Assembly: GCF_024679245.1 (NCBI RefSeq)
Contig: NC_090176.1
Span: 24,072,546-24,136,545 of the forward strand
DNA: 64,000 nt
Source: Pseudorasbora parva
Lineage: Eukaryota; Chordata; Actinopteri; Cypriniformes; Gobionidae
Direction: 5' to 3'
Part shown: positions 35,872 to 47,756 of the stretch, in pieces
Numbering within the stretch: position 1 is the first letter of the stretch
Layout of the letters: each line of letters opens with the position of its first letter
The notes under the pieces: generated by a model
What the model was told of the DNA's origin: nothing
The model's database searches: none
What the model saw: only the letters and a program-made list of their open reading frames with translations
Position numbers and translations under genes: made by a program

Positions 35872-36711
35872 AGTTCACTCTGAAATGAAATGAAAGCCAT
35901 CTTTTACTCTTTTACCCTGCTGTTGATTTAATGCCCTATGTCCTTCTATCCTAAATTTTAATAATAGTCCTGCATGTGGCCCTTTCTATAATTGCAGTGG
36001 ATAGCGACCAGGATAAAACTTTACAAAAATTATACAAAAGTATGACGCACGACATATATGAAAAGTGTCCAGGAGGCATACTATAAGGTTTTGTGAAAAA
36101 TAATCTATTATTCAGTTAAAACACTGAGCTCAGCCATTACTCTGTGCTCGTTCCTGTGTGAGGTCCTCATGCTCACGCACTGTTGTCATGACAACCAGTA
36201 CACAATATTCACTTCAGGAGGTTTTATTATTAGTATTGTATTATTTTGTAGCATATACCTTATAGAAAAGACGAGAGTCACGTTTTTTTCTATTGAACCT
36301 GATTTCTCAAAATGTTGCGCGTGCGTTTATCTTGGGTGCCATGACGACTGTGCGTGAGCATGTCGTACTAGTCATTACACGAACGCGCACAGAGTAATGG
36401 CCGAGCTCAGTGTTTTGACTGAATAATAGTTTATTTCTCGCAAAAATCTTATAGTATGCCTCTTGGACACTTTCCATAAATGCTGCGCATATCACGGTAT
36501 CATTGCATCATACTTTTGTATAATTTTGTAATGTGTTAACCTGGTCGCTATCCACTGCAATTATAGGAAGGAGCGTGTGCAGGACTTAGTTTTTGTTTTA
36601 AATTTCTGCTTTTGAGGTCGAAAAGTCATAGAAGGGCATAGGGCATTGAATCAACAGCAGGGTGAGTAAAAGATGGCTTTAATTTCATTTCAGGGTGAAC
36701 TATCCCTTTAA
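35872..36711. mobile_element. 840-bp TTAA-flanked hairpin element
   Basis: TTAAAGGGATAGTTCACTC at the left and 'ggtgaactatccctttaa' at the right, TTAA at both edges. The arms pair almost end to end: 'acagcagggtgagtaaaaga' mirrors 'cttttactcttttaccctgc', and 'ctgagctcagccattactct' mirrors 'agagtaatggccgagctcag'. Arms are about 320-350 nt with a loop of about 140 nt near 36200-36330. Non-coding; long Angel-like relative. Confidence 0.85.
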
Positions 36712-36714
36712 TAT

Positions 36715-39035
36715 AACAAATTTTGAAGACAAGCAAAGTACTTCATATTGATAATTGCATACTGTCTATAATCTTTTGAATTGCTTTCTTTTATTTGGCT
36801 TTGTTTTGCTTTGCTTTTCATTTTGTTTGGTCCAGATGCGATAAGACAGTAAAAACCTCATCCTGCTGTATTAAACTCAATGAGTACCTGTTTGGAGCTA
36901 TGCCACGTCAGTGGACTCTTATAAAGTCAGACACTGAGTGAGCACAAGCGCTTGAGTGGAACTTTGCCCCTTGATTTAGCGTTCATGAATATGCATATCA
37001 ACGGTGTTATTTCAACGCTCGTATTGATTTCCTCACAGTCGCTGCTAAGTCAGCCCATCTCCCCACTGAGTTGTGATGTGAGCATCCATTTCCACTCTCT
37101 GTTGCCCCTTTTAGACACCACTGTGCTCTGAGAAAGAATCCTTATGCTGAATATGTATATAGTCACAGTGCCTCTATTGGCAGATGCATGGCGGAGTGAA
37201 CAGGTGTTATAATCAGCTCTTGTGCTGATTGCGCAGGGGATCTGGGCGAGTATGTAGATTGGATGTTGCTAACGTGATATGCATAGAATTAAATTGCCAT
37301 TGTCGCGCCGCTGTTTCCTTTTTGTCTCTTGTATTATGCCCTTTGTTGTGTGCCGCGAATCTGTGGCTTGCTATCTTCATGCCACCATCCAAAGCACAAA
37401 AGTCTGTGAAGCCCTAATCACCACCGCCTGTGTCCAAGAACTGAGGCAGCAGCAGACTAGCTTAATCACAGAGCGAGCGAGAGAAAGAGACTAAAACAGA
37501 GGGAGGAGAGGGAATGAAAAAGGGCAAAATGTTATTATGTTCCTCTTACCCTTTGTCTTTCCCCTGCTGGGAAAGCTGGCCCGACAATTTGCATTGTGGG
37601 AGCACAATGCGTATGTGTGTGCGGACGCACTCTGAGTTCCTTCCTAATTGAGAATTACAGCAGAAATCCAACTCTAGCCGTGACCAGGCCCTGTGCACCA
37701 GCTCTGCTGCGGGGTAATTAATGTAGTGGCGCGGGCGATTAGCCTCTGCAACCTTTCGCCGCGTTTTACCGCCCGGCTCCATCCAGGTGTGAGGGAGAAA
37801 CGAGCGTTTAGATATCGCCCCATGCAGCATGCATTATTTACAGAAGGGGAGAACTCAAAGCTTGTCATCACTGCCGAATGCAGACAGATGTAGTTAACTT
37901 TACGCACGCCTGAGACAAATGTGTGGCGCGCTCTCACTCGGCTGATTAAAATTCACTCCATTCATGGCCTTCTGTTACTCATAAACGCCAGGTTCATTTA
38001 AATACCCTGAACGTGGCGTTTTGCCTTCTAGCGCTGCATCAATTTCATTTCACAGTGCTGTTAACTTTATAACAATGGAATCATTCTCTCTGAACCCTGC
38101 AGACACGGTGTTTGTTTCTTTGTGCGAGTGTGTGTGTTTTGGAGGTATTCACTGTGACAAATCAAATCTTTTGCCCCGGTTGTGTTGTTCTCCTTCTCCC
38201 TGCACAAAAAGAGGCACGGTGCAGATTCCAGGGGCCCTTATAAAAGTGCTAATCCCATGTTTTCTACTGACGGTGAACCCATTTTCACACTGATTCACAG
38301 AAAATACCCCATTGAATAAACTGTGTACTTAGAAGGCACAAAGGCACAGCAGGGTTTCACTGTAGGCTTGCTGCTGAGGTATAATAGCACAATTACACAG
38401 TAGCACGGCAGCTTTACCCTTTCTCCTTCCTGTATTCGGCTCACCTGATGTTCAGAGATGAAACGTTCGTGGCGATTCAATGCCGTCAACCCATTGCTGT
38501 CATCTTACCCTCATAAATATTTAAGTCGCTGGCCACAAGGATCTATAATTTACCTGCTGTTTCAGTGCAGAATAAGCGTCTAACTCGGTGAGACCGATCT
38601 CCTGCTCCGAAGCGCTCGTCTCTATATAATCGCTCGCTTGAACTTTGCCAGGCATTTTTTTCTACGCGTTGGAAGGGTTTTGCACTCGTAAGCAGTGGAG
38701 TAAAAATACCCAGCCCTGAGCTCTGGCCTTGTACAACTGAAGGGCGGCATATAGTGAGGCTTCCTTACTGCGTTCCTACCTCCTGGGAGACATTTTCTGC
38801 CATATCATTGCCTGTGACACATCCACTCTGACCCTGAAAGCTATGGCTCACTGAAATTAGAATTTTTGGCATTATTTACTCGTTTTTTGATCAAAACCTG
38901 CATGCTGTTGTTGTTGCTTTTTCCAGTGGAATGCAAAAGAAGATTTTTTGATGAATATTTATGCAGCTGTTTTACATTCAAATACATTTCAAAGTGACCA
39001 CAAGCTTTAGAGAGTTGCATTTTTTTAAACATTTT
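36715..39035. other. Intron 1, largely repeat-free stretch
   Basis: About 2.3 kb with no recognised transposon ends and many mixed-composition segments (for example 37210-37440, 37560-37960, 38400-38800). Frames of 62-94 codons overlap on both strands and look random. It could contain conserved non-coding elements; that needs cross-species alignment. Confidence 0.45.
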
Positions 39036-39109
39036 TTAAAGTTTTATTTATACAGTGCCTCGCTTAAACTCAAGGTCGCTGTACACAAAATATGCACAAA
39101 ATAGACATT

Positions 39110-39185
39110 CAGCTCTGGAAAAAAATTAGAGACCTTAAAATTGAGAAGTCAATGTTAAGTGGTCTCTTAATTTTTTACAGAGCTG
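39110..39185. repeat. 76-bp palindromic MITE in the LINE tail
   Basis: Ends CAGCTCTGGAAAAAA and 'aattttttacagagctg' with 'agagacc' / 'ggtctct' continuing the stem. It resembles a very short Tc1/mariner-like MITE known in fish, but I could not define a target duplication. It interrupts the LINE and so is younger. Confidence 0.6.
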
Positions 39186-39239
39186 TACGTATACAATGTA
39201 GAACATAAACATACAAAGATACAGAAGAGAAAAACAACT

Positions 39240-39395
39240 CTAAGCAGAGGAGGATTGGAAATACTGTAAGAAAATATATGTTTTTAGTTGAGATTTGAAG
39301 GAGGATACAGTAACAGTGTCGCGCAGAGAAAGAGGGAGGGAATTCCAGTTTCGGGGCCACAGCAATGAATGATCTACCAGCCATAGTAGAAAGAC
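39240..39395 (-). pseudogene. C-terminus of a LINE ORF2
   Basis: The minus-strand frame contains 'NWNSLPLSLRDTVTVSSFKS' then 'QLKTYIF', the usual C-terminal signature of L2-like reverse transcriptase proteins (NSLP...FKS.LK). An alternative frame reads 'VDHSLLWPR' upstream, so a frameshift or substitution has occurred near the start of the fragment. Endonuclease and RT domains absent. Confidence 0.75.
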
Positions 39396-39472
39396 AGAAA
39401 TGAGGTACAGTGAGTAAAGACTTAAACTTTTTTTTGTATGCATTTGGCAGACACTTTACTAACATGACACAT

Positions 39473-39560
39473 TAGGGCTGCACAATTAATCGAATTGTGA
39501 TTACAATTACAGATGCCACAATTATGTAATTGATCAAATGAGCAATAAAAAAAACATTAC
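39473..39560 (+). repeat. hAT-like left end (TAGGGCTGCACAATTAATCG)
   Basis: Opens TAGGGCTGCACAATTAATCG, the tip of a common fish hAT family usually ending in CGATTAATCGTGCAGCCCTA. No matching right end was found nearby, so this is a fragment. Confidence 0.55.
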
Positions 39561-40154
39561 TCTTACTCTTACATTACTCTTTGTGCTTAGGAATTGATTT
39601 TTATTGATTTTTATTATTTTTTATTTAATGTTTTGTTTTCCCCCCCATTGTTTTCATTTTAGTTTTAGTATGTCATTATAAAACCATGCATATTTTTTTT
39701 TACTTTTCTAATTTAAAAAAGAAACCAAACCAATATAGTTTACATTTGAGGCATAATGCTATAGAAAAGCAATTGTAACATTCTGCTCTGAGAGACACAG
39801 GTATAGAGGATCCAAACATAGGCTTTATTGAAAGGTAATCCACAATCGTAGTCAAAAACAGGCAAATGTTCATACACAGGCAAACATAATTTTTTTGTTT
39901 TTATATAGCTCATTTCAAAGAACAGACATTCAAAGATAATCTCCCAAAATTTTGTAGTCCAGATAATTGAGTAAAGGTATTATTAAATTTGACATTTTAC
40001 AAAATTCATTACATTGATCATAATTGACAGTAAAGACATTTGAAATGTTACAAACATGTAATAATGGTTTCTGTTTCAAATAAATGCCATTCTTTTAAAC
40101 TTTCTATTCATCACATAATCTTGAAAAATGTATCGAGGTTTTCACAACAGTATA

Positions 40155-40405
40155 TTAAGCAGCAAAACGGTTTTCAACATTGATATTAATAATACGATAT
40201 ATTTCTTGAGCACCAAATCAGCATATTAGAATCATTTCTGAAGGATCATTTGACACTGAAATAATAGCTGCTGAATATTATTTAACAATACAACAGTTTT
40301 CACTGTATTTTTTATTAACTAAATGCAGCCTTGGTGAGCATAAGAGTTATGAAACAAAAACTTAAATTTGCACCAAGCCCAAACTTTTGAAGGGTAGTGT
40401 ACTGT
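40155..40405 (+). repeat. Cyprinid dispersed repeat ('cttttgaagggtagtgta')
   Basis: Contains 'agcagcaaaacggttttcaa', 'tcagcatattagaatcattt' and 'gcagccttggtgagcataag' and ends 'acttttgaagggtagtgta'. From memory these are the successive parts of one abundant cyprinid repeat. Shares its middle with 1675-1810. Short scraps of the same family may occur at about 44056-44095 and 45547-45630 ('agtttaatgcatccttactg'). Confidence 0.7.
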
Positions 40406-40635
40406 ACATTTTATCCTTATTGAAACTAAGAGTCTTATGAGCTAAACTCAGTACACCAAAATTGAATGTTGTTAATTCAACAGTTTTTTTTTCCCATTAT
40501 TGTAGCATTTCTGGTTCCATGGCATGATAATTGGTCCTAATTGGATCCTATGTGTTTACAGTTAATAAAAAAGTATAACGTCAGAAGACTTTGAATATAG
40601 ACTTTGAATAAAAAGCTTTGGAATTCTCCTTTTGT

Positions 40636-40636
<1 letters not shown>

Positions 40637-40699
<63 letters not shown>
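40637..40699. repeat. (AAT)n microsatellite
   Basis: About 21 uninterrupted AAT units, directly before the right-arm fragment of a fold-back element. Confidence 0.97.
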
Positions 40700-40700
<1 letters not shown>

Positions 40701-40783
40701 AAGTTTGGAATGACATTAGGGTGAGTAAACAATTCGTAATTTTGTGTGTGTGTGTGTTTGTGTGTGTGTGAACTATCCCTTTA
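40700..40783 (+). repeat. Right-arm fragment of an Angel-like element with GT expansion
   Basis: 'aagtttggaatgacattagg' then 'gtgagtaaacaattc', and after a (GT) run (about 40744-40770) 'gaactatccctttatt'. The GT run replaces the usual 'tcatttttgg' of the arm. The same replacement is seen at 53252-53319. Confidence 0.7.
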
Positions 40784-41476
40784 TTACTCCTTATGATTTT
40801 GTATGAATGCTAAATAATACAGATTCAGAGTGAAATATGCAGCATAAATGAAAAAAGGAAGGTATGGGAAGGTACAGGTGCAGCGCTGGAAAGAGAGCCT
40901 TGTGGTTGTGCCAGTAATTGAACGAGTCCCCATCGCTGCTCATAGCCACTCACCGCAATATGAGTGCCGAGAGCCTTTTAATGTTCCCCATTCCTTTGAG
41001 TGATATTATAATGCAGAGCATTCCAGCTGCCTCGTCTCACTTGATCTGATGCTTGATAGAAGTGAATCGCTTCTTTTCTTCCTTTTCAAAAAGATGTGCT
41101 GCAGACCGAGCAAGCTTGTAAACACTGAGTAACACAGCGGCAGACCCCGATCTCATTGAGCTTCACCGCTGCCCACCTTCCACTTTGCCGAAGACGAACG
41201 CCACTGGGCCGGGTTTGAGATTGAGTGCAGATGGGGATGCAGGGAAAGTTGCACAGAGAGGGACTGAGAGGAGTCCAGGTGACCACATATTTCTGATGAG
41301 CTCTGAGATAAGTGTGTAGGTGTTCACTGCACCTCCTACCTCTCGCTATCTCCTTTTATCTGTCTAGTATTCAGATAGGCTACTTCAGCAAGCAGTGATA
41401 TTATTAGCGTGCTGAATACTAGGCCCTTTGTCTTTGACTCAAGACAATTAACTTCTGCTCTGCTCTCATCCTGCTC

Positions 41477-41623
<147 letters not shown>

Positions 41624-42418
41624 GTAACACTCTCTTTTCCACTTTCTTTCAAAATCCAACACTAATCTCATTACTATTCATTATTATTTGTGTGGCTATG
41701 GCACATTGACTGTACATTTTCATTCATTTGGAGAGACACCAGAACGTATATTATTCATTTATGGACAGCATCTGTTATTCATGGCATTTATAGCTTGATT
41801 TTATTGTATGTATAACATGAGATATTTACGAGTAATTGATAAATACTAAAAAACTAAAGTCATATTAACACACTGAATTTGTCATATTTACCTAATTTGG
41901 CATTATATTTCATTTAGTGTGATTTCTGATCTGTGTGAAGTCTGAACCACTGTGCACACAAATCAGTGGATGTTAGACTGTAACATGCTGTTTCATTTTA
42001 TTTCATACTTGTTGAGCATTGATGATAATTAAGTTCAGAAACGCAAAGCACAAATTACTTTAAAGCTGCAGTGTATTTATGAGGATATAATACAGCAATA
42101 TAATATGCATAACTGTGTTTTTCAGTGGTGTCTAAAGATCTTACATAATAAGCTGTTTTATTACCTTAATGAGTATTTTCTATCAGTGAAGTCACCATTT
42201 TTCTACAGTCATGTTTCTACGGTAGCACCAAACAGACAAACTGCTCTACAGAGCGTTAGCTACTCTCTGCTGTTTCATACAATGACATATTTGTCCTCTG
42301 TCGGCCACCATAGCTTCTCTGTAGGGCGGGGTGAGCATGGCTGGTTTGCAAGTCCACTATGCCGCTAAAATTTACACAGTGCCCTTTTAAGTCCCATCAG
42401 AAAGCTTAATTCTTTTAA

Positions 42419-42760
42419 TGTACAGAGAAGAATTGTCAGGTCTTTTTATAACTCATTCATTGAAAGTATTTTGTCTTTTGCCTTTATTTGTTGGTTTTCA
42501 TCATTGTCTATTAAGAACAAAAGTCGTCTACAAGGTATTGTCATTATGTGCTCAAAAATTACGGGAGTTCCCTTACGAAGCCTCACATATTGTACTATGA
42601 ACAGCAAGTGCTGAGAATGGCACACAAAATAATGGGAGACAGCACACACCCGTTGCATTTGGACTTTGAGTGGATGCCCCTGGGGCGGAGTTTAAGGACA
42701 ATTAAATGTTCGACAAATCGTTATAAATTTACTTTTGTGTCTGAGGTGGTTCGTTTATAA
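42419..42760 (+). pseudogene. C-terminal domain of a LINE reverse transcriptase
   Basis: The frame from 42419 reads 'VQRRIVRSFYNSFIESILSF' and then 'CSKITGVPLRSLTYCTMNSKC' before a stop. A neighbouring frame from about 42600 continues 'VLRMAHKIMGDSTHPLHLDF' to 'KCSTNRYKFTFVSEVVRL'. One frameshift near 42600 joins the two halves. The SFI.SIL.F..., GVP, HPLH and TNR..F motifs are those of the RT C-terminal region in fish LINEs. Not functional. Confidence 0.8.
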
Positions 42761-42793
42761 ACAAATTTGGTTAATTAATTTATTAATTTATTA

Positions 42794-42796
<3 letters not shown>

Positions 42797-42854
<58 letters not shown>

Positions 42855-42860
42855 TTATTA
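42797..42860. repeat. (ATT)n microsatellite
   Basis: About 20 ATT units inside the LINE 3' UTR. Confidence 0.95.
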
Positions 42861-43086
42861 TTTTATTTTTTTATTTTGTGTTTTGAATGTTTGAATGTAT
42901 ATGTGTTAGTGTTAAATGTGAAGCACCATATGAGCCTAAACTAATTGCCCTAAGGGGATAAATAAAGCTCTAAACTAAAAAAAAAATAAAAAAAAAAAAA
43001 ATAAAATAATTTAATAATAAAAAAAGCCATTTTTAAAGAATGTCATTATCATACAGATTTTCTTGCACCGTAGTCAGTCTGTGGGA

Positions 43087-43258
43087 TTGGATAGTTCACC
43101 CAAAATTGAAAATTGTGTCATTTACTCACCCTCAAGTTGTTTCAAACCTTCACAATTTCTTCTTTTGTGTTCAGCAGAAGAAATACATTTATACAGGTTT
43201 GGAACAACCTGAGTAAATGATGACACAATTGTCAATTTTGGGTGAACTATCCCTTTAA
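43087..43258. mobile_element. Compact Angel-like fold-back element
   Basis: Left 'ggatagttcacccaaaattg', right 'aattttgggtgaactatccc' then TTTAA. Both arms are nearly complete with almost no loop ('ttcacaatttcttcttttgt'). About 172 bp, the most minimal copy in the window; no ORF. Confidence 0.88.
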
Positions 43259-43377
43259 TACAGAAATATGCTGATTTGGTGCTCTATATATATTTTTATT
43301 CTCAATAATGTTTTCAATAATGTCTCAAAAAAACATTTGAGTTGTGTGGCTTAATATTGTGTGGAAACCGGGATCCT

Positions 43378-44017
43378 TTAAAGGGATACTTCACAGCTTT
43401 TTCATATTAATGTTATTTCCTTAACTAAAACGAGTTGATACATACCTCTCTCTAATCTCTCTGACGCGCGGTGATGATCTGATTCACTATGGTACCAAAC
43501 AGAGATCAAGTTAGAAGGGACCAAACACCTCCACGTTTCCCATATTTAAATACAGTTACACGAATAGTTGAATGACCTAGTATGGTGACATAAAATAAAA
43601 TGTGGCACTTTTTTTAAATGTGGATTAAAAAGGAGAACTATAATGTATGGCGGAATAGCACTTCTCAGAGTATTTCGACTCGGCGCAGTAAAAAGTCCCG
43701 GCTGAAGCATCCTCCCTCACATCTCCCCCTTACCCTCTCATTTCTGTCAATAGTTGATACTTGATCATTCAACTATTCATGTAACTATATTTAAGTAGGG
43801 AAAACATGGAGGTGTTTGGTCGCTTCTAACTTGATCTCAGGTTGGTACCATAGTGAATGAACTGGGCTTAGTGCGCTAAGCTAAATGCTATCAGATCGTC
43901 ACTGCACGTTAGAGAGATTAGGTGCACGCACTGAGACGAGAGAGGTATGTGTCAACTCGTCTTAGTTAAGGGAATAACACAGTTTAATATGAAAAAGCGG
44001 TGAAGTATCCCTTTTAA
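43378..44017. mobile_element. 640-bp TTAA-flanked fold-back (AAAGGGATACTTCAC family)
   Basis: TTAAAGGGATACTTCACAGC at left and 'ggtgaagtatcccttttaa' at right, TTAA at 43378-43381 and 44014-44017. Arms are inverted over 'catattaatgttatttcct' / 'ggaataacacagtttaatatg' and 'accaaacacctccacgtttc' / 'gaaaacatggaggtgtttgg'. A different family from the GATAGTTCACC elements but the same TTAA target habit. Confidence 0.85.
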
Positions 44018-44099
44018 AAAGAAGAAAAAAATAACAGCATTTGTTTAAAACTTTTTTTCAGTTTAATGCATCCTTGCTTAATAAAATGGTTTATTTATT

Positions 44100-44128
44100 A
44101 CAAACAAACAAACAAACAAACAAACAAA
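44100..44128. repeat. (CAAA)n short tandem repeat
   Basis: Seven CAAA-type units, following 'agtttaatgcatccttgctt', a scrap of the family at 40155. Confidence 0.9.
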
Positions 44129-45189
44129 AACTTGGTTTCAATAATTCAATAGTTCTCTCTGACATTCTTAAGTAACGTTGCAACTATGCCAACTACCAAA
44201 ACTGACAATACAACTGTACTAATTATTAGAATATATTTGAGGGCAGTAAATGTCTAAACACTTTGCATGAATAGAAGAAACCCCAATATAAGCACATACC
44301 AAAGTGTCTAGAGCAGATAATGCTGCAGATGGTCCAAATGATCTCAATGATTCAGTGCCATAAACTGCACAAACTATGGCAAATCCAGCGACTAGTTGTT
44401 ATCCAGTACGGGCCATCTGAGACGGACACAAAATCTAAGCAGGTCTGGTCCATGCTGCTGAATCATAAATGTCCCAGTGTTAATTTACCATAAAATGTTG
44501 CAGTGCTACATTTATAGCACATTTCATTGTCAGCAAGTAGAATGGTGTGCTTTTGTTGTGTATTTAAGTGAGTAAAACTTTTACCTTAAACTTGGTTTGC
44601 ATTTTTCTTTAAATATGGTGCAGGGTGCTATATTAGTACTGTAACCAAATTAACATTATATATATCAACTGAAACTAAATACAGAATTAAATTTGAATAA
44701 ACTAAAAGTACAACCCCACTCTTTGTGCCTGGAAAGTGAGCCGGTGTTTCTAAGAGTGGCTCTCCTGTCTTGTAATGTTCTATTTTCTTCTACTCCAGAG
44801 AGAGAGAGAGAAAGAGAGATAGAGAGAGGTTTAAAGTCTCCTTTTGTGGTTGTTAATTATTCAAGTGTCGTCACCTTCGTCTCTGGGCAAAATGGAGTCA
44901 GACTGGGGCGGCAGCGCCTGTGCTGTCTATTGCCAGCTACCTCTTAATCTGCAATCATTTAGATCTGGGAGGCGGAGTCAGGGTCAGACACTAGCGCTTG
45001 AGCTTGATAGCAGATTGATTTATGTTTAAGTGTATGGAATAACTGTAGGAAATAGATCCATCAGAACTACCTAATCACCATGAACATTCACTCTGCTGAT
45101 TATATTTTTCTGGGTAGAATTTCAAAGCACTTACCTGTGTGATACATTTATTTAGCTGTTGAATATTAAACAGCAGCTTGTGTGTGTGG

Positions 45190-45240
45190 GGGGTGGGGGT
45201 GTTCCCCCCATGTTCCCCCCATGTTCCCCCCATGTTCCCC
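45190..45240. repeat. 11-bp minisatellite (TGTTCCCCCCA)
   Basis: About four and a half tandem units, close to identical, in intron 1 next to a G-rich run (45185-45200). The opposite strand has repeated GGGGGG runs and could form G-quadruplexes. Frames over it give repeated PPMFP. Confidence 0.9.
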
Positions 45241-45353
45241 AAACTTGGCAGCCGAAATCCTTGTCCTTGTGGGAATCCATTACACCTATGGAAAGTCCCC
45301 ATAAAACATGGAAACACAATGTGTGTGTGGGGGTCTGTGTGTGTGTGTCTGTG

Positions 45354-45356
<3 letters not shown>

Positions 45357-45414
<58 letters not shown>
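45357..45414. repeat. (GT)n microsatellite
   Basis: 29 GT units, preceded by imperfect GT-rich sequence from about 45320. Confidence 0.98.
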
Positions 45415-45415
<1 letters not shown>

Positions 45416-45639
45416 CTGATAAGCTGTTTGATGCTCAAGGAACAGTTGTGTTGCTTAATATGTTTGTGTTCAACCTTGATTTCATAAAGTTCAAAAGGAC
45501 AATATTTATTTGAACAAATAACACATTTCTTTGCTGTCAATTTTGATCAGTTTAATGCATCCTTACTGAATAAAAGTATTAATAAAAATAAATAAAAAAG
45601 ATCTAACTGACTCCGAGCTTTTGAATGAATGCATGCCTA

Positions 45640-47405
45640 ATTAAGTTATAATATTAAATCATATTGCAAATCCTCTGGTTATTATTTTGGATCTCTTCCC
45701 CATAATTACGTCTTCCCATTCTGTGAGGGCTATGATCTGGACTTCAGAGAAGAGAAAACCACCAGACTTTCATGTGGTAGCCATGGCGATTATTGACATT
45801 TAAACTCCTGTTTCAAAGCTTTAATAAACACCTAAGCAGATAACAAAGCCATCCTTGTTGAGGTTCGGTTCAGAAAACCGGTTGACTTGCGACCCTGGGA
45901 TTCAAACGTCGTTGGTGTCTGTCATGCGTTTAAAGCCTCTGGTGTTTCACTTCATATATTGCACATGCACACGATCACAGCAATTTCACGCCTTCTGCCC
46001 ATGAGCTCTGGTGTGAGACTGCTTGTCTTGTGGTGTGCTTGGTGAGATGAAAGTTTTACAAACAAATGTACACACACAGCCAAATAAGAGAGGGCCGTGA
46101 CAAGGTTTCAGCCATAAACTCCGTAGCATTTGAAATCGGGATGAAAAGTACAGCTGTTATTGTGCATAGGCCCTTATCTCACAGGTTGAGAGACAGTTTG
46201 AAAGAGAAAGTTTTAATATGTGCATATTTCACACCGCAGAGGCACACGTTGCATCAGACACTGTTGAAAGGTCTCTCTGATTGTGACACTGAAATACTGC
46301 AGGATCTCTCTCAGCCTATGAGGCTGACCAAAGGACAGGTTGTGTTTGTGTGTGTGTGTGTGTGTGTGTACACGCTATCCTATAATCCCCCTCTCTCTCC
46401 TGATGGCATTTTAGGACAGTCTCCAATGCAACCTTTGAATGACCCCTGAAGTCTCTCCTTTCTTAATGATATCACCAATCTCACTCTAAACTTTCTTCTC
46501 AAGCATTTTTATTGTAGACAATGCTGTCAGCACTGGTCCAATAATCAATATCACACATAGAAACGGGGCTTTAAATCTGAAGATAGATGTATCTGAGAGC
46601 CGAAAAATAAGATCGAGGAGCTGTATTTGTGATTGAGATGCTCACAGTGCCAGAAGAGACTGATGACAACAACAAACCCTCGCATGTTTCAGCTCGGACC
46701 ATTAATTCAGGATCTTGCCGACATATGGTTTTCACCTAATGCAAATAGCGCATCTGACTGACAAACAAATGCCTTAAAAGTGGACGTTTGACACATTACA
46801 CTTTTTTTTTTTTACACCCTCAATTAGGTCTTTCTTTTGCTTTACACAAAAGGCTCTGAAGATCACATAGAGCTTCAAATGCTCTAAACCTGCCGGTGAT
46901 TTGTAAGGCTAGTTCCTCTGTACCTTCATTAGAATTCTCCCATAGAAAAAGCATTGATTTTTTGGGGGGTCTGGCAGCCTAGCAGATCCTCAGAATTTAT
47001 CTTCCTCTGGCCTCTCATTTAATCTCTGCTTGAAACAACAGCAGCGGTAATGGCAGTGGAAGGATCCCGGGGAATGTGCATGGTCAGCGTGAAGAGAGAT
47101 AGAGTTGGTGCTGGCTGTGTAAATTAAAGCAGCAGAGCTCAAAGAGACAGTTTTATGGAGCAGGTCCCTGTGTGTGTGAGAGAGAGTATCTGTGTTTGTG
47201 TGTTTCGATTTCTGCGTGCGGGGTTTCTATGTGTGTGGTGCTGCGGTTGAGAGCGTAAATGTCATTTCAAACACTTATCCTCTTTATTAGAATGTTTCCA
47301 CCTGTGTGAAAACATTATCTCCTTTATAACTCCCCATTTCCTCTGAATGGCGAATTTGACCCTGTTTCGATACCTACAGCATCTTTCACCTTAATACATA
47401 TTCAG
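45640..47405. other. Intron 1, largely repeat-free stretch
   Basis: No recognised transposon ends. A 127-codon frame (46066-46449) crosses a short GT repeat and resembles no family; rejected as coding. Mixed composition suggests possible regulatory content, unproven. Confidence 0.4.
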
Positions 47406-47520
47406 TACTGATTTAAAATGCATTTTTAGGTCCTGCATCTCTCAATATCCAGCTCATGAAATGACTGCTTCATCGCAGTTCTGGGCTTGTAAGAGCAAAC
47501 CACCTTGAAATTGCTTTAAT
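47400..47520 (+). repeat. Old direct duplication, copy 1
   Basis: 'ttaatacatattcagtactg' then 'atttaaaatgcat', 'atatccagctcatgaaatg', 'cgcagttctgggcttgtaag' and 'caaaccaccttgaaatt'. The same ordered blocks occur at 48712-48830 with many substitutions. I do not recognise it as a known transposon. Confidence 0.7.
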
Positions 47521-47756
47521 GGGATTTATATCTCATCATTTACTCACTCTTGTTTTGTTCCTAACACACACACAAATATATATTTTGAAGATTGTCTCAG
47601 CTGCTTTTTTCAAAGGGGTCAAAAAAATCAAGGACATGAAGGTAATGTAAAATTAAGTTTTCTGAGGCAACGCAATCATTTTGTATAATGCTAGAAAAAA
47701 ATGTCCAAAAAAATTATTTTTTTTGGATTACCACAGTTTGTTATTTGGGCAGTCCC

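Larger units (their letters stand above)
39038..39450 (-). mobile_element. L2-type LINE 3' fragment
   Basis: On the minus strand a C-terminal ORF2 piece (39240-39390) is followed by a short 3' UTR and a tail matching 'gtttatttatacagtgcctcg' in reverse (39041-39062 on the + strand). A 76-bp palindrome (39110-39185) interrupts the 3' UTR. Truncated at 5'. Confidence 0.75.
42395..42982 (+). mobile_element. LINE 3' fragment with frameshifted ORF2 end
   Basis: A degraded reverse-transcriptase-protein C-terminus (42419-42760) is followed by an (ATT)n-bearing 3' UTR and the tail 'attgccctaaggggataaat' then 'aaagctctaaa', the usual end of several fish LINE families of the L2/Jockey-type group. 5' truncated. 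Ends in an A-rich stretch. Confidence 0.8.

Noticed and set aside
46066..46449. 127-codon + strand ORF in intron 1
   Set aside because: It runs through a GT repeat, has no recognisable domain and no supporting splice sites.
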